From Alkalimarinus coralli (GTDB taxonomy: Bacteria; Pseudomonadota; Gammaproteobacteria; Pseudomonadales; Oleiphilaceae): 64,000 nucleotides of DNA. The translations under genes and the position numbers were made by a program. Under the pieces are notes generated by a model, which did no database searches, was not told the DNA's origin, and worked only from the letters and a program-made list of their open reading frames with translations. Of the stretch, positions 19,475 to 27,574 are shown piece after piece; the stretch's first letter is position 1, and every line of letters starts with the position of its first letter. The stretch spans positions 1,760,001 to 1,824,000 of the forward strand of contig NZ_CP096016.1 in NCBI RefSeq assembly GCF_023650515.1, written 5' to 3'.

Positions 19475-20491
19475 ATGAAAAGTACATTGGTTATACTAAA
19501 AAATTCTGCGGGCGGTTTCCCCCAGTTGTTGGACGAAGTGGAGTCAATTTTAACAGAATCGTTTTATAAATCATTGGATTCTAGCAAAATCAATGTTGTC
19601 GAAGCTCTATATGCGGAATATCAAAGTATTGTCGCCCCCTTGATCACTGCCAATAACAACCCTGTATATATATTTTATTGTAGCTCTCAATACCCAAGTT
19701 ATTACAATTATATCTATGACACAATGACCGACGCTGCAAGCAGGGGGGCAATATTAATCCCCTCGTTAGAACTGTTAAGGTGTCATGAAAATAAGCTATT
19801 CCAAGAGTTGCACAAAGACAGGTTAGGCATAGCAACTCCTAAGTCTTGGTTGCTTGGAAGTGTCGAGGATATAGAGTATTTGATAAACAATGGCCTACAA
19901 TTCCCAGTTATCGCAAAACTGCCCCATGGTTTTGGTAGTAGCACTGTATCAAAAGTCGATAATATAGATGAATTAAAAAAATATGCTAACGAACACCTGG
20001 TACCGACCATAAAACCTCGTAAAAATATATTCAAATACAAAGAAGCGATAAAGAAATATACTGATAAATACCCAATGCGGACAGGTAGTATTGTGTTGCA
20101 AGAGTTTATTCCTGCACAGACTCATGACTGGAAAGTGTTAGTGATTGGCAATAAAGTGTTTTCTTTAAAACGATACACAAGAAAAAATGACTTTAGAGCG
20201 TCAGGTAGTGGAAATTTTTCTGGTGACGAAACTCCGCCTATTGAATTGGTTGATTTTGCGTATGGTATAAAAAAGAAACTCAATGCTCCCTGGGTATCAT
20301 TGGATATAATTGAGTCTAACAATGGATACCTTGTTATAGAATACCAATCTATACATTTTGGGCCTTATACAGTTACTGCAAGCAAGAAGCACTTTCTGCT
20401 TATTGACGGAGCTTGGGAGCTGGTCTATAAGCCCGTGTGTTTCGAAAAAGAGCTAGCTCTAGTATTAAACCAGATTGTTCAAAGTAATTAG
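19475..20491 (+). CDS. ATP-grasp domain protein
   Basis: A 338-residue soluble protein with an ATP-grasp fold. There is an N-terminal pre-ATP-grasp domain. The ATP-binding Lys strand and glycine loop are FPVIAKLPHGFGSSTVSKV, the hinge is VLQEFIPAQTHDWKVLVIG, and the Mg-binding end is WVSLDIIESNNGYLVIEYQ (Asp, Glu and a Gln where Asn is usual). RimK-like members ligate amino acids or small acids to amines. Its lone placement among PEP-CTERM, glycosyltransferase and GNAT genes suggests modification of an exported polymer or peptide; the substrate is unknown. It starts at ATG 19475 with only a weak ACGGA site. Confidence 0.75.
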   Translation: MKSTLVILKNSAGGFPQLLDEVESILTESFYKSLDSSKINVVEALYAEYQSIVAPLITANNNPVYIFYCSSQYPSYYNYIYDTMTDAASRGAILIPSLELLRCHENKLFQELHKDRLGIATPKSWLLGSVEDIEYLINNGLQFPVIAKLPHGFGSSTVSKVDNIDELKKYANEHLVPTIKPRKNIFKYKEAIKKYTDKYPMRTGSIVLQEFIPAQTHDWKVLVIGNKVFSLKRYTRKNDFRASGSGNFSGDETPPIELVDFAYGIKKKLNAPWVSLDIIESNNGYLVIEYQSIHFGPYTVTASKKHFLLIDGAWELVYKPVCFEKELALVLNQIVQSN

Positions 20492-20811
20492 ATATCAAGG
20501 TAGGGAGCCTTATATGTGAGTGCGCGAAGAGCTGCTGCATACTTTGGCACAAAGTGGGCACCTATTTCTGATCGATAGTGAACACTAAACCTAGCGCCAT
20601 TGTTCTGGTCAAATGGAAACAGACACTTTAACGAGAGACAATAAACGTCAGCCAGTAAGGTGTAACGTGGTCAAAAACGAACATATAATCAATACCTCAA
20701 AGAGTTTAAGGAGGATGCTATTCGCACGTTCATAGTGGAACGTAATTATGCGTACTTTAAGATTATGTGCATATTCCGACGAACGTGAACATGGATTCCC
20801 CCCTGCCCTCG
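20492..20811. mobile_element. Decayed IS graveyard (IS3 OrfA and IS21-like fragments)
   Basis: At 20672-20721, frame +, the translation QKRTYNQYLKEFKEDAIR resembles the N-terminus of IS3-family OrfA (K-x-Y-x-x-E-F-K-E-x-A), but it runs out of similarity and stops soon after. At 20769-20798 the motif GCATATTCCGACGAACGTGA is an IS21-like end motif shared with 17847. Nothing here looks functional. Confidence 0.5.
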
Positions 20812-21969
20812 CTAATTTTGCTTTCGTCTTTGACAAAGATCTTTTCTCAATTTGCCTCTCTTTGTAACAGCCCTAACAAAAACAAGTGCGTTTCTTAAAA
20901 GGTCGTTAATTCTGTATAGGCAACGTAATTTAACTGACCTAACAACCTGTAACGAATATAACTCTGTTGAGTCGGTAGCCAACCGAGCTTTATAGTTTGA
21001 GTTTTTCCCATGCCCAGCCAAAAAATCGAAAACACCAATGTTTGGATTTTCAAAAGCAGCTTCTATCATATAACCAAAGTGGAGCATGCCTATCGCTATT
21101 TTTTTATGGAAGCGGTCATTAAAGCCAGAGTTTATATTGTATACTCGGCCTCCTAAAACGTAATTAAACATAACTGACTCACAAACTCCATTGACTTTTA
21201 ATACTGAAAGCTCCACCCCTAAGGTGCCAGGTTTGCTGCTGTTAATAATTTCTTGATGAAAAGATAACGTATTGGGTGAAAATGTATCACCCCAGCGTTT
21301 TTGGTGAAATACATTCATTAGATTAAAAAACTCAAATATTCTATCTGGGTAATAGTTTTCGATCTTTAACTCACCGAGTGTATTTAGAAGTTTACGCCTA
21401 TTAAACAGTTTAAGGCGAGTATTAGAGCCCAAGTTTTTTTTATAGTATTCAAAAGGTGTATTAGTATTAATACTGTAAGCCGTATCGGTATGAATAACCC
21501 GCGTTAACCAATAATTGTTTTTTGCCCATCTATTAATCGCAATATCTGTTAAGTCACCTTTCACAATATCTCTAGCTACAAACTCATCCCATTGAATGCT
21601 TTCAAGCGCATCAAAACCTAAGTTGACTGCATGCTCAAAGCCATGTTTAGTCATAAAAGCCAAATATTCAGTTCGGGGCGTTGAAATATTTTGGTAATTA
21701 GTCCCTATAAACTGTAACCGTTTGATAGGAAATATAGTTTTTAAGTTAAACGAGTCAATATATAGCGGTAACCTGCAAACAGTTTCTTCACCGGCATTAA
21801 CCTGCGTGTCTATGAGATCAAAACTTTCACCCCACCTTGACCACCAAGCATTTTGCCAAGTATTACTGTTAAACAGAGGATCAGCAGACAGCCCTAAAAT
21901 ATAACTCTCAAAATGAGTACCACTACCAGTTATTTGAGATGATATAGTCACCTGTAACTTGCTGTTCAT
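20812..21969 (-). CDS. GNAT/FemAB-like acyltransferase (BioF2-like domain)
   Basis: A 385-residue soluble protein. The C-terminal half matches the BioF2-like GNAT fold: MNVFHQKRWGDTF, ELSVLKVNGVCESVMFNYVL, and VYNINSGFNDRFHKKIAIGM. FDFLAGHGKNSNYKARLA corresponds to the FDFLRGxExYKxxW motif of this family, with partial conservation. Relatives are found in exopolysaccharide and PEP-CTERM loci and may transfer acyl or aminoacyl groups. It faces the opposite way to the ATP-grasp gene. Its first codons are duplicated at 24706-24754. The basic C-terminal tail (KRGKLRKDLCQRRKQN) runs into IS debris and may be partly acquired. Confidence 0.78.
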   Translation of the reverse strand: MNSKLQVTISSQITGSGTHFESYILGLSADPLFNSNTWQNAWWSRWGESFDLIDTQVNAGEETVCRLPLYIDSFNLKTIFPIKRLQFIGTNYQNISTPRTEYLAFMTKHGFEHAVNLGFDALESIQWDEFVARDIVKGDLTDIAINRWAKNNYWLTRVIHTDTAYSINTNTPFEYYKKNLGSNTRLKLFNRRKLLNTLGELKIENYYPDRIFEFFNLMNVFHQKRWGDTFSPNTLSFHQEIINSSKPGTLGVELSVLKVNGVCESVMFNYVLGGRVYNINSGFNDRFHKKIAIGMLHFGYMIEAAFENPNIGVFDFLAGHGKNSNYKARLATDSTELYSLQVVRSVKLRCLYRINDLLRNALVFVRAVTKRGKLRKDLCQRRKQN

Positions 21970-21985
21970 TAATAAGTCTCTAAAA
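21937..21985. repeat. 49-bp repeat, copy A (start of the GNAT gene)
   Basis: This segment spans the GNAT gene's first 11 codons and its leader. It matches 24706-24754 in the same orientation with about five mismatches. The pair brackets about 2.7 kb holding the IS982 remnant, a PEP-CTERM gene and the IS3 element. Confidence 0.85.
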
Positions 21986-21986
21986 T

Positions 21987-22208
21987 ATGGCTGTCATTCT
22001 GTTAGAACAATATCGAAAGGCTAGAAAACGAATTGAAACGTTGTTCTCGCAGCTATGTGATCAGTTTATGATACGCCGGTATTATGCGAAGTCATTTACT
22101 GGATTTGCAACGAGAATACTATCAAAACTGACTGCACTCACCATGATACAGTGGATTAACAAGCGTAGCGGTCGAAACACTAACAATTTTAAAATCGTGG
22201 TGGCCTAA
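21987..22208 (+). pseudogene. IS982-like transposase, C-terminal fragment
   Basis: The frame encodes about 70 residues resembling the end of IS982-family transposases: RKRIETLFSQLCDQFMI, then AKSFTGFATRILSKLTALTMIQWINK. The N-terminal two thirds, including most DDE residues, are absent; only the region around the last acidic residue (RIET) remains. The fragment begins abruptly at the end of the 49-bp repeat. It cannot be active. Confidence 0.7.
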
Positions 22209-22371
22209 ATGCACCACGGGTTATCTTTACCATTTATACGTATTTTAGCTTTATAGAAGCAACAACATAGTAAGCTAGCACGGCGGTTTGAAACCAAGTA
22301 GCACATTAACCTCTCAGAATTACACAACAACTCATAAAACTCTACCATTGTTTACCCATGGTGCATTTAGG
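22204..22371. repeat. 18-bp inverted repeat pair after the IS982 fragment
   Basis: CCTAAATGCACCACGGGT (22204-22221) is mirrored by ACCCATGGTGCATTTAGG (22354-22371) with one mismatch. The first copy sits exactly at the end of the transposase fragment, so these may be the outer ends of two opposed IS copies with a short spacer between. Confidence 0.6.
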
Positions 22372-22717
22372 AAATGACCACCTTTAAGTTATTTAACTTG
22401 CTCCCTTGTCGCTGGTAGAACCACTGAACCAGCGCCAAGGAAGCCATTTTTATAACAACTCTACGAGAAATACCCGTAAAAGATTTTGCATAATTTCGCC
22501 GTATGGTTCGCCCCAATTTGCTTACATACGCTCTTAGTGGACTCATATCTCCTTAGCAATTCATCCAATTTTTCCTCATGTTACCCCCTGCATTCAAATA
22601 AAATGGCTATTAATTAATTAACAGCGATAAAAAAATGAACTAGTATTTGACAATGAGATCTTTTTACGACACGAGCTAAATAATAGATATTGTTCAATAT
22701 ATGGATAAGGACATACC
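22372..22717. other. Intergenic leader of the degenerate PEP-CTERM gene
   Basis: No gene seen. A TTGACA hexamer (22651-22656) lies about 60 bp before the downstream start, but no good -10 is found at standard spacing. The rest is AT-rich. Confidence 0.35.
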
Positions 22718-23416
22718 ATGAAATTAATAAAATTGCTATTAAGCGTTTGTACTCTAATTGCATCTTGTCATGTCAACGCCCTAATTATTGACTACTCTGC
22801 CATTGGTACAGTGACCACGCTAGACGGGGCGTGGGAGTTAGTAGGATTATCAGAAGGAGATAGGGTAACGGCCTCTTGGTCATTCGATACAAGTTTAGTA
22901 CAGAGCTACGAAATATTAAGTACGGCTCCTTCTTCCACTAGTGGACGACAAGCTGTCACAAGTTTTAGGACGAACGGTGGTATAAGTAGTTTTTCACTAA
23001 CGACTGAGTCGAGCACAATTAAAAACGGAGCCAGCTTCAGTAACGAACTGATTATAGGCGAAAACGGAGCTCCTCCTACCGACACAAGAAGCATAAACGA
23101 CAGCCTTTTAAGAATTGGAGATGATGGATCCGAAGATGCATTTTATTTATTAAATTTAGCCGGAGAGTGCTGCGGAAAAAGCATACTGTTAGATGATTTA
23201 ACTACTAACGATGACCCTGTGTCTTATTTCATGTCTGGTTTTAGCTTTGGAGGTTATGGTTCCTTCCGTTATATGAGTATCGATATGAGCTGGACAGCAA
23301 CATATGAACACATATCGGCTTCTGTTCGCCATGCAACCGTTCCAACCCCTTCACCATTAATATTGCTATGCATAGGATTCCTGATTATGAGAGTGACCTT
23401 TAGAAAACTAAAATAA
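22718..23416 (+). CDS. Secreted protein with degenerate PEP-CTERM-like tail
   Basis: A 232-residue exported protein. The signal peptide is about residues 1-21 (LIKLLLSVCTLIASCHVNA). A beta-rich body follows with GDRVTASWSFDTSLVQ, a pattern seen in secreted PEP-CTERM proteins of unknown role. The C-terminus is VPTPSPLILLCIGFLIMRV with a short basic end (FRKLK): the Glu of the V-P-E-P motif is Thr, otherwise the layout is kept. Exosortase processing is therefore uncertain; the protein may stay membrane-anchored. Start ATG 22718 has AAGGA upstream. The IS3 element begins 60 bp after its stop. Confidence 0.75.
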   Translation: MKLIKLLLSVCTLIASCHVNALIIDYSAIGTVTTLDGAWELVGLSEGDRVTASWSFDTSLVQSYEILSTAPSSTSGRQAVTSFRTNGGISSFSLTTESSTIKNGASFSNELIIGENGAPPTDTRSINDSLLRIGDDGSEDAFYLLNLAGECCGKSILLDDLTTNDDPVSYFMSGFSFGGYGSFRYMSIDMSWTATYEHISASVRHATVPTPSPLILLCIGFLIMRVTFRKLK

Positions 23417-23539
23417 CCTCAACTGAACCCTCTCAAATTATTTATCAAGCGAGTTCAGTTGACCACAGACAAGAGATGAATCGACCAGTCTTCTCTAGAC
23501 ACTTAATTGCTTTATAATTATGTGTACTAAGGAGAAACC

Positions 23540-23830
23540 ATGTCCCAGAGATTTACCGAAGAGTTCAAGATACAAGCAGTTAAACAAGTTACCGAGCACG
23601 GCTATTCAGTCGCCAGTGTTTCTGAAAGACTTAGCATAACTAGCAGTTCGCTATACAACTGGATAAAAGTTCATGGCCCAGATAGCGTAGAACACAAAAA
23701 ATCCCTCGACCATGAAAACAAAATTAAGCAGTTAGAAAAAGAGCTTAAACGCGTAACCATGGAACGCGACATTCTAAAGGAAGCAACCGTATTTTTCGCG
23801 GGAGAGTCAAAGAAAAATACGCGTTCGTAA
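23540..23830 (+). CDS. IS3-family transposase OrfA
   Basis: A 96-residue DNA-binding component. It has an N-terminal helix-turn-helix (RFTEEFKIQAVKQVTEHGYS, then SSSLYNWIK) followed by a leucine-zipper coiled coil (KIKQLEKELKRVTMERDILKEA). AAGGAG precedes ATG 23540. The A-rich stretch near its end (tcaaagaaaaat, about 23808) is a likely site for a -1 shift into orfB, producing the OrfAB transposase. Confidence 0.92.
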   Translation: MSQRFTEEFKIQAVKQVTEHGYSVASVSERLSITSSSLYNWIKVHGPDSVEHKKSLDHENKIKQLEKELKRVTMERDILKEATVFFAGESKKNTRS

Positions 23831-23862
23831 AAACAAGGCTCAACAATTACCCGGCGAAACTG

Positions 23863-24687
23863 ATGTGCGAGACGCTGTCGATTCAGCGAAGTGGTTTTTA
23901 TGCGTGGCTTAATCAACCTAAGTCAAAGCGCCAGATTGAAGACGAAAGGCTGACTGGCCTAATCAAGCACGCTTGGCTGGAGAGTGGTTGTGTTTATGGG
24001 TACCGGAAGGTGACAAGCGACCTTCGCGACCTAGGAGAGAAGTGCTGTAAGCATCGAGTCGCTCGCTTAATGAAGCAAGAAGGCATCAGGGCACAGGTGG
24101 GCTACAGAAAACACAAAGGCCACTACGGTGGAAAGCCAGCAATAGTGGCAAGTAACATATTGGATCGTAAGTTTTCTGTGGCAACACCAAACCAAGCCTG
24201 GGTTACTGATATCACTTACATCAGAACGCATGAAGGTTGGCTTTACCTTGCCGTCGTACTGGATTTATATTCTCGTGCCGTAGTTGGTTGGTCGATGAGT
24301 TCTAGGATGGAGTCTGAACTGGTTACTCAAGCTCTGCTCGCCGCAGTATGGCGCAGAAAGCCGCAACAACAAGTGTTAATCCATTCTGACCAAGGTAGTC
24401 AATTTACAGGCTATGAATGGAGTGACTTCCTAACTGCTCATAATCTCAAGGCCAGCATGAGTAGGCGAGGAAATTGTCATGATAATGCCGTGGCTGAGAG
24501 CTTCTTTCAGCTTCTCAAGCGTGAACGAGTAAAGAGGAAAATCTACCCAACAAGGGAGCATGCACGAGCAGATATTTTTGATTACATCGAAATGTTTTAT
24601 AACTCTAGACGTAAGCATGGAGAAGCTAATAGTATGCCTCCACTAGCTTATGAAAAGTTAGAAGAATTCAAACAGAAAAGTGTTTAG
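23863..24687 (+). CDS. IS3-family transposase OrfB (DDE integrase)
   Basis: The catalytic part of the transposase, with an HTH_21-like region (VYGYRKVTSDLR) and an rve integrase core. The three acidic residues are in WVTDITYIR, IHSDQGSQF and NAVAESFFQ, followed by the K/R seven residues on (LLKRERV). The frame is open upstream of the ATG in the -1 phase relative to orfA, so the native product is probably the OrfAB fusion. It appears intact and may be active. Confidence 0.93.
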   Translation: MCETLSIQRSGFYAWLNQPKSKRQIEDERLTGLIKHAWLESGCVYGYRKVTSDLRDLGEKCCKHRVARLMKQEGIRAQVGYRKHKGHYGGKPAIVASNILDRKFSVATPNQAWVTDITYIRTHEGWLYLAVVLDLYSRAVVGWSMSSRMESELVTQALLAAVWRRKPQQQVLIHSDQGSQFTGYEWSDFLTAHNLKASMSRRGNCHDNAVAESFFQLLKRERVKRKIYPTREHARADIFDYIEMFYNSRRKHGEANSMPPLAYEKLEEFKQKSV

Positions 24688-24705
24688 TTAAAGCTGGTCG
24701 ATTCA

Positions 24706-24754
24706 AGATGAGAGAGTCACCTTGAATTTGCTGTTCATTAATAAGTCTCTAAAA
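24706..24754 (-). pseudogene. 49-bp repeat, copy B: truncated GNAT gene start
   Basis: On the minus strand this reads ATTTTAGAGACTTATTA then ATG-AAC-AGC-AAA, giving MNSKFKVTLSS before a stop formed by the IS3 end. It is the same leader and first codons as the gene at 20812-21969 (about 90% identity). The copy ends precisely at the IS3 junction, so the rest was lost or displaced. Confidence 0.75.
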
Positions 24755-24806
24755 TGCGCCTACTAACATGCTAGAATCGGTTTATATTTACTGACACGAG
24801 AATTTA

Positions 24807-26174
24807 ATGCACTCTATACAATCAACGAAATTAGCTAAACTCGACTTGTTTTCAAAAAATAATATATTCGTCTATTTGACTTCTCTGTATATTATAGTTT
24901 GGTACCTTCAGATTGGTACAAGAAGCTCATTTCTAGGAGCTATTAGATTCGAGTTTATTCTAGGGGCATTTCTAGCCTTATCTGCATTATTTAAACAACT
25001 TCAGAGCAGTACAGCAACAACATCACTTACAAAGTGTGTATATTTATTTTTATTCTTGATGATAATACAAGTCCCTCTTTCTGCTAGCATCGAGCATTCA
25101 TACAACATCTTCATCGATCGCGCGTTTAAATATTCTTTATTAGCTGTTTTTATTGCTACGTTCATTAGATCTCCATCCGCCCTTAAACTATTTATTACCG
25201 CATTTCTATTTGCCTGCTTAAGACTGGGCTATGAGGGGTTTTTAGGCTGGTACACAGGCGGTTTAGTTTGGCAAAACCAGGGGATAATGAGACTGCATGG
25301 ATCAGTACCAATGCTGGGCCACCCGAATTCTTTTTCTGGTTTTGGTGTCGGCCTACTCCCATTCATATATTACCTTTTTCCACAAGTTAATAAGCCATAC
25401 AAGTTGCTTCTCGGCTTACTTTTGATATTTTCAATTGTCATAATTGTATTTACTGGATCGAGAACAGGTTATGTTGCTTCAGTTGGGTTCGTTGCTTATG
25501 CCGTTTATACTTCCAAATATCGTACAAAGGCTGCCGTAAGCTTTACATTATTATTGATTATATCTATTCCCTTCATTCCCGAGCAATACCTCGAACGTTT
25601 TGAGTCAATTTATGCAGGAAAAGAGCATGAGGGCAATTCAAAAAAAACCCGAATGACGATATTGGAAGATGCGTTAGAAATTTCACTACGTCATCCATTT
25701 GGTGTTGGTGTTGGTGCTTTCCCTATTGTTCGCGAGCAGTATTTTGACCGAAAACAAGATACCCATAACTTATATTTCGAGATATTAACAAACCTTGGAG
25801 TACAAGGCTTAGTTGTATTTATAGTTTTGATAATTCAAATGTTTAAGACAATAAAGCGTAATCAATTGTCCCTACAAAAAAACTACGCCGTCTTGTCTAG
25901 AATTCCACCTGACAAGATAGTGTTTGAAACTACAACCGTAGACAAACTAATAAATCATATTGAGTTTTCCGTAGCTTTAGGGAAGGCAGTTAGCGCCTTT
26001 ATTATTGTTCGATTATTTTTGGGAATATTTGGCATGGATTTATATGAGATATACTGGTGGTTGGCAATAGGACTAATTTTAGCCATCAAGTCCATCTCAG
26101 AGTCTATTAACCTTGTAGTCACATATTTGTTAAGAGTTGAACTCTTAACCCATAAAGAAAATGTAGCCATGTAA
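24807..26174 (+). CDS. O-antigen ligase/polymerase-family membrane protein (Wzy-like)
   Basis: A 455-residue protein with about 11-12 membrane helices and a large outside loop containing GSVPMLGHPNSFSGFG and GVGVGAFPIVREQYFDRKQDTHNLYFEIL, the His-bearing Wzy_C motif (H-N-x-x-x-E). Members either polymerise lipid-linked repeat units or ligate glycans. With the flippase at 15139, a polymerase role is likely; ligase cannot be excluded. No strong ribosome-binding site is visible before ATG 24807 (ACGAGAATTTA). Confidence 0.88.
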   Translation: MHSIQSTKLAKLDLFSKNNIFVYLTSLYIIVWYLQIGTRSSFLGAIRFEFILGAFLALSALFKQLQSSTATTSLTKCVYLFLFLMIIQVPLSASIEHSYNIFIDRAFKYSLLAVFIATFIRSPSALKLFITAFLFACLRLGYEGFLGWYTGGLVWQNQGIMRLHGSVPMLGHPNSFSGFGVGLLPFIYYLFPQVNKPYKLLLGLLLIFSIVIIVFTGSRTGYVASVGFVAYAVYTSKYRTKAAVSFTLLLIISIPFIPEQYLERFESIYAGKEHEGNSKKTRMTILEDALEISLRHPFGVGVGAFPIVREQYFDRKQDTHNLYFEILTNLGVQGLVVFIVLIIQMFKTIKRNQLSLQKNYAVLSRIPPDKIVFETTTVDKLINHIEFSVALGKAVSAFIIVRLFLGIFGMDLYEIYWWLAIGLILAIKSISESINLVVTYLLRVELLTHKENVAM

Positions 26175-26262
26175 ACATTTGTAATAATATGAACTAGGTG
26201 TATATATTCAAACAAGCAACCTGTAATTATACTGGTAGAATGAATATAACCCTTATTTAGCC

Positions 26263-26268
26263 TATAAT
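26263..26268 (+). promoter_or_regulatory. Putative -10 element before the TIG-domain gene
   Basis: A perfect TATAAT lies 42 bp before the start codon at 26310; the -35 region at standard spacing is poor (TGAATA). Confidence 0.35.
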
Positions 26269-26309
26269 GTAAGCATTGTAGCGTGTAATTTTTTTAAAAG
26301 GAAAATATT

Positions 26310-27404
26310 ATGAAGTACAATATGTTTCACAATTTCTACTTCTGTATGCTTTTCTCTAGCTTATCTATAGCTAGCCCCACGATAAATAAAGTAACACTTA
26401 GTTCTGAGGGGGGCGATACTTTTATTGAGGTAAGAGGTAGCGGGTTCGGCAATGGACCAAATGTCATTTTGTTTGATACATTTTCAAATGGAAAAGTTGG
26501 AGATAAAGTTCCTTTCACAAGCCCAGAAATAGGTACTTGGGATAGCTATGGTTATTATGGAGGGATACCTAAATATGCAGCAATAACAGGCTCTAACCAC
26601 GGCTTTCTAATGAATGACTTTGAGTCTGGTAGAAGGAAAATTGCTCAACTAGAGGCAATATTTGGAGATAACACTGAAATATTTGTCAGCTACGATGTTT
26701 TTCTACCTGATGGCCGCACCTTTCCTGGGGCCTCTACAGAAAACACATTCCCTTCAGTTAGCTCTTGGAAGTTTGCCTGGCTAATCGATGGTGACGGCAT
26801 ATCTAACGACGGTATATACGATATGGTCGTGCCTACTCACGTAGGGGGAGGAGGATTCTTGGTCGGCGGGAATGAGTTCACTATTGGCTGGATAGGAAGT
26901 AGCTGGTTTTCACATGATACGGTAAACAGAATTTCATTTTGGAAGAAGGCTAATAAGTCCGACCCGGCCAACAAAAGTGGAGAATATTTCTTTAGAGGGA
27001 TGAGTGAAGAGAAAAAACCGTATAGGACTTATAAAGACGATAAACCTATTTTCCAACCCGGTTTAGCGTCAAACTCGTTTGATAGAATACGCTTTCATGG
27101 CTGGTCAGGTAACGGTGATCACAGTAACTCAAATGCCATCTACGACAATATATACATAGCAGTAGGAGAAAATTCACAGGCAAGAATCGAACTTGGTAAA
27201 TCTGATCGGTACCAAGATAACAATATGCTAACTATATACCCCCCGGTCGTCTGGGAAGACGGTTATGTAAAGGCAAAATTATATTCTCAAAATGACACGC
27301 TAAACCAATTTCTGTTCATTACAGATTCTACAGGCGTAACTGTACCAGTTGGCGTAAAACTATGCTCAAAATGCCCAGAAGCCCCAACCTTAGGTATTGA
27401 GTAG
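26310..27404 (+). CDS. Secreted protein with N-terminal IPT/TIG-like domain
   Basis: A 364-residue exported protein. The signal peptide is about residues 1-22 (FYFCMLFSSLSIAS). Residues about 23-60 look like an IPT/TIG immunoglobulin-like repeat (SSEGGDTFIEVRGSGFGNGP). A large beta-rich region follows, with many Trp, Tyr and Gly (GTWDSYGYYGGIPKYAAITG and FAWLIDGDGISNDGIYD), suggestive of a jelly-roll carbohydrate-binding or lyase fold; I see no definite catalytic motif. Two close Cys (LCSKCPEAP) lie at the end. AAAAGGAAAATATT precedes the ATG. Position in the polysaccharide island suggests matrix binding or remodelling, as inference. Confidence 0.65.
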   Translation: MKYNMFHNFYFCMLFSSLSIASPTINKVTLSSEGGDTFIEVRGSGFGNGPNVILFDTFSNGKVGDKVPFTSPEIGTWDSYGYYGGIPKYAAITGSNHGFLMNDFESGRRKIAQLEAIFGDNTEIFVSYDVFLPDGRTFPGASTENTFPSVSSWKFAWLIDGDGISNDGIYDMVVPTHVGGGGFLVGGNEFTIGWIGSSWFSHDTVNRISFWKKANKSDPANKSGEYFFRGMSEEKKPYRTYKDDKPIFQPGLASNSFDRIRFHGWSGNGDHSNSNAIYDNIYIAVGENSQARIELGKSDRYQDNNMLTIYPPVVWEDGYVKAKLYSQNDTLNQFLFITDSTGVTVPVGVKLCSKCPEAPTLGIE

Positions 27405-27421
27405 TACAAAACAGCGAGAAG

Positions 27422-27522
27422 ACTCTATATTCTAATAGAGCATTGAGTTTTGAGGAATTCTTAAAGTGTGACTACTAGTCTAAAATTTAGGATTATGGGT
27501 CGAATAAAGTTCAGACTAGTAG
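27422..27522. terminator. Inverted repeats between convergent genes
   Basis: Two hairpins lie between the TIG-domain gene and the GT2 gene: CTCTAT/ATAGAG (about 27423-27440) and the longer CTACTAGTCT/AGACTAGTAG (27472-27481 and 27513-27522; 10 bp, 31-nt loop). The second is followed by CCCTTTT on the plus strand. They probably act as terminators for both genes. Confidence 0.5.
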
Positions 27523-27574
27523 CCCTTTTCCATCGAAGATGTGTAACGGTATGCTGATAAATATAGCTAATGCA

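Larger units (their letters stand above)
23477..24705 (+). mobile_element. IS3-family insertion sequence, apparently complete (1229 bp)
   Basis: The ends are the inverted repeat TGAATCGACCAG (left 23477-23488; right copy ends at 24705). Both sides are flanked by the trinucleotide AGA (23474-23476 and 24706-24708), a plausible 3-bp target duplication as expected for the family. Inside are overlapping-phase orfA and orfB. The right end lies against a truncated copy of the GNAT gene start. Confidence 0.88.

Noticed and set aside
20648-20836. Minus-strand 62-codon frame in the IS debris
   Set aside because: Runs across IS3 and IS21 remnants in the antisense direction and shares no similarity with known proteins.
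14142-27404. Prophage or integrative element
   Set aside because: No integrase, phage structural gene, tRNA target or att-like repeats were seen; the mobile traces are all insertion sequences.
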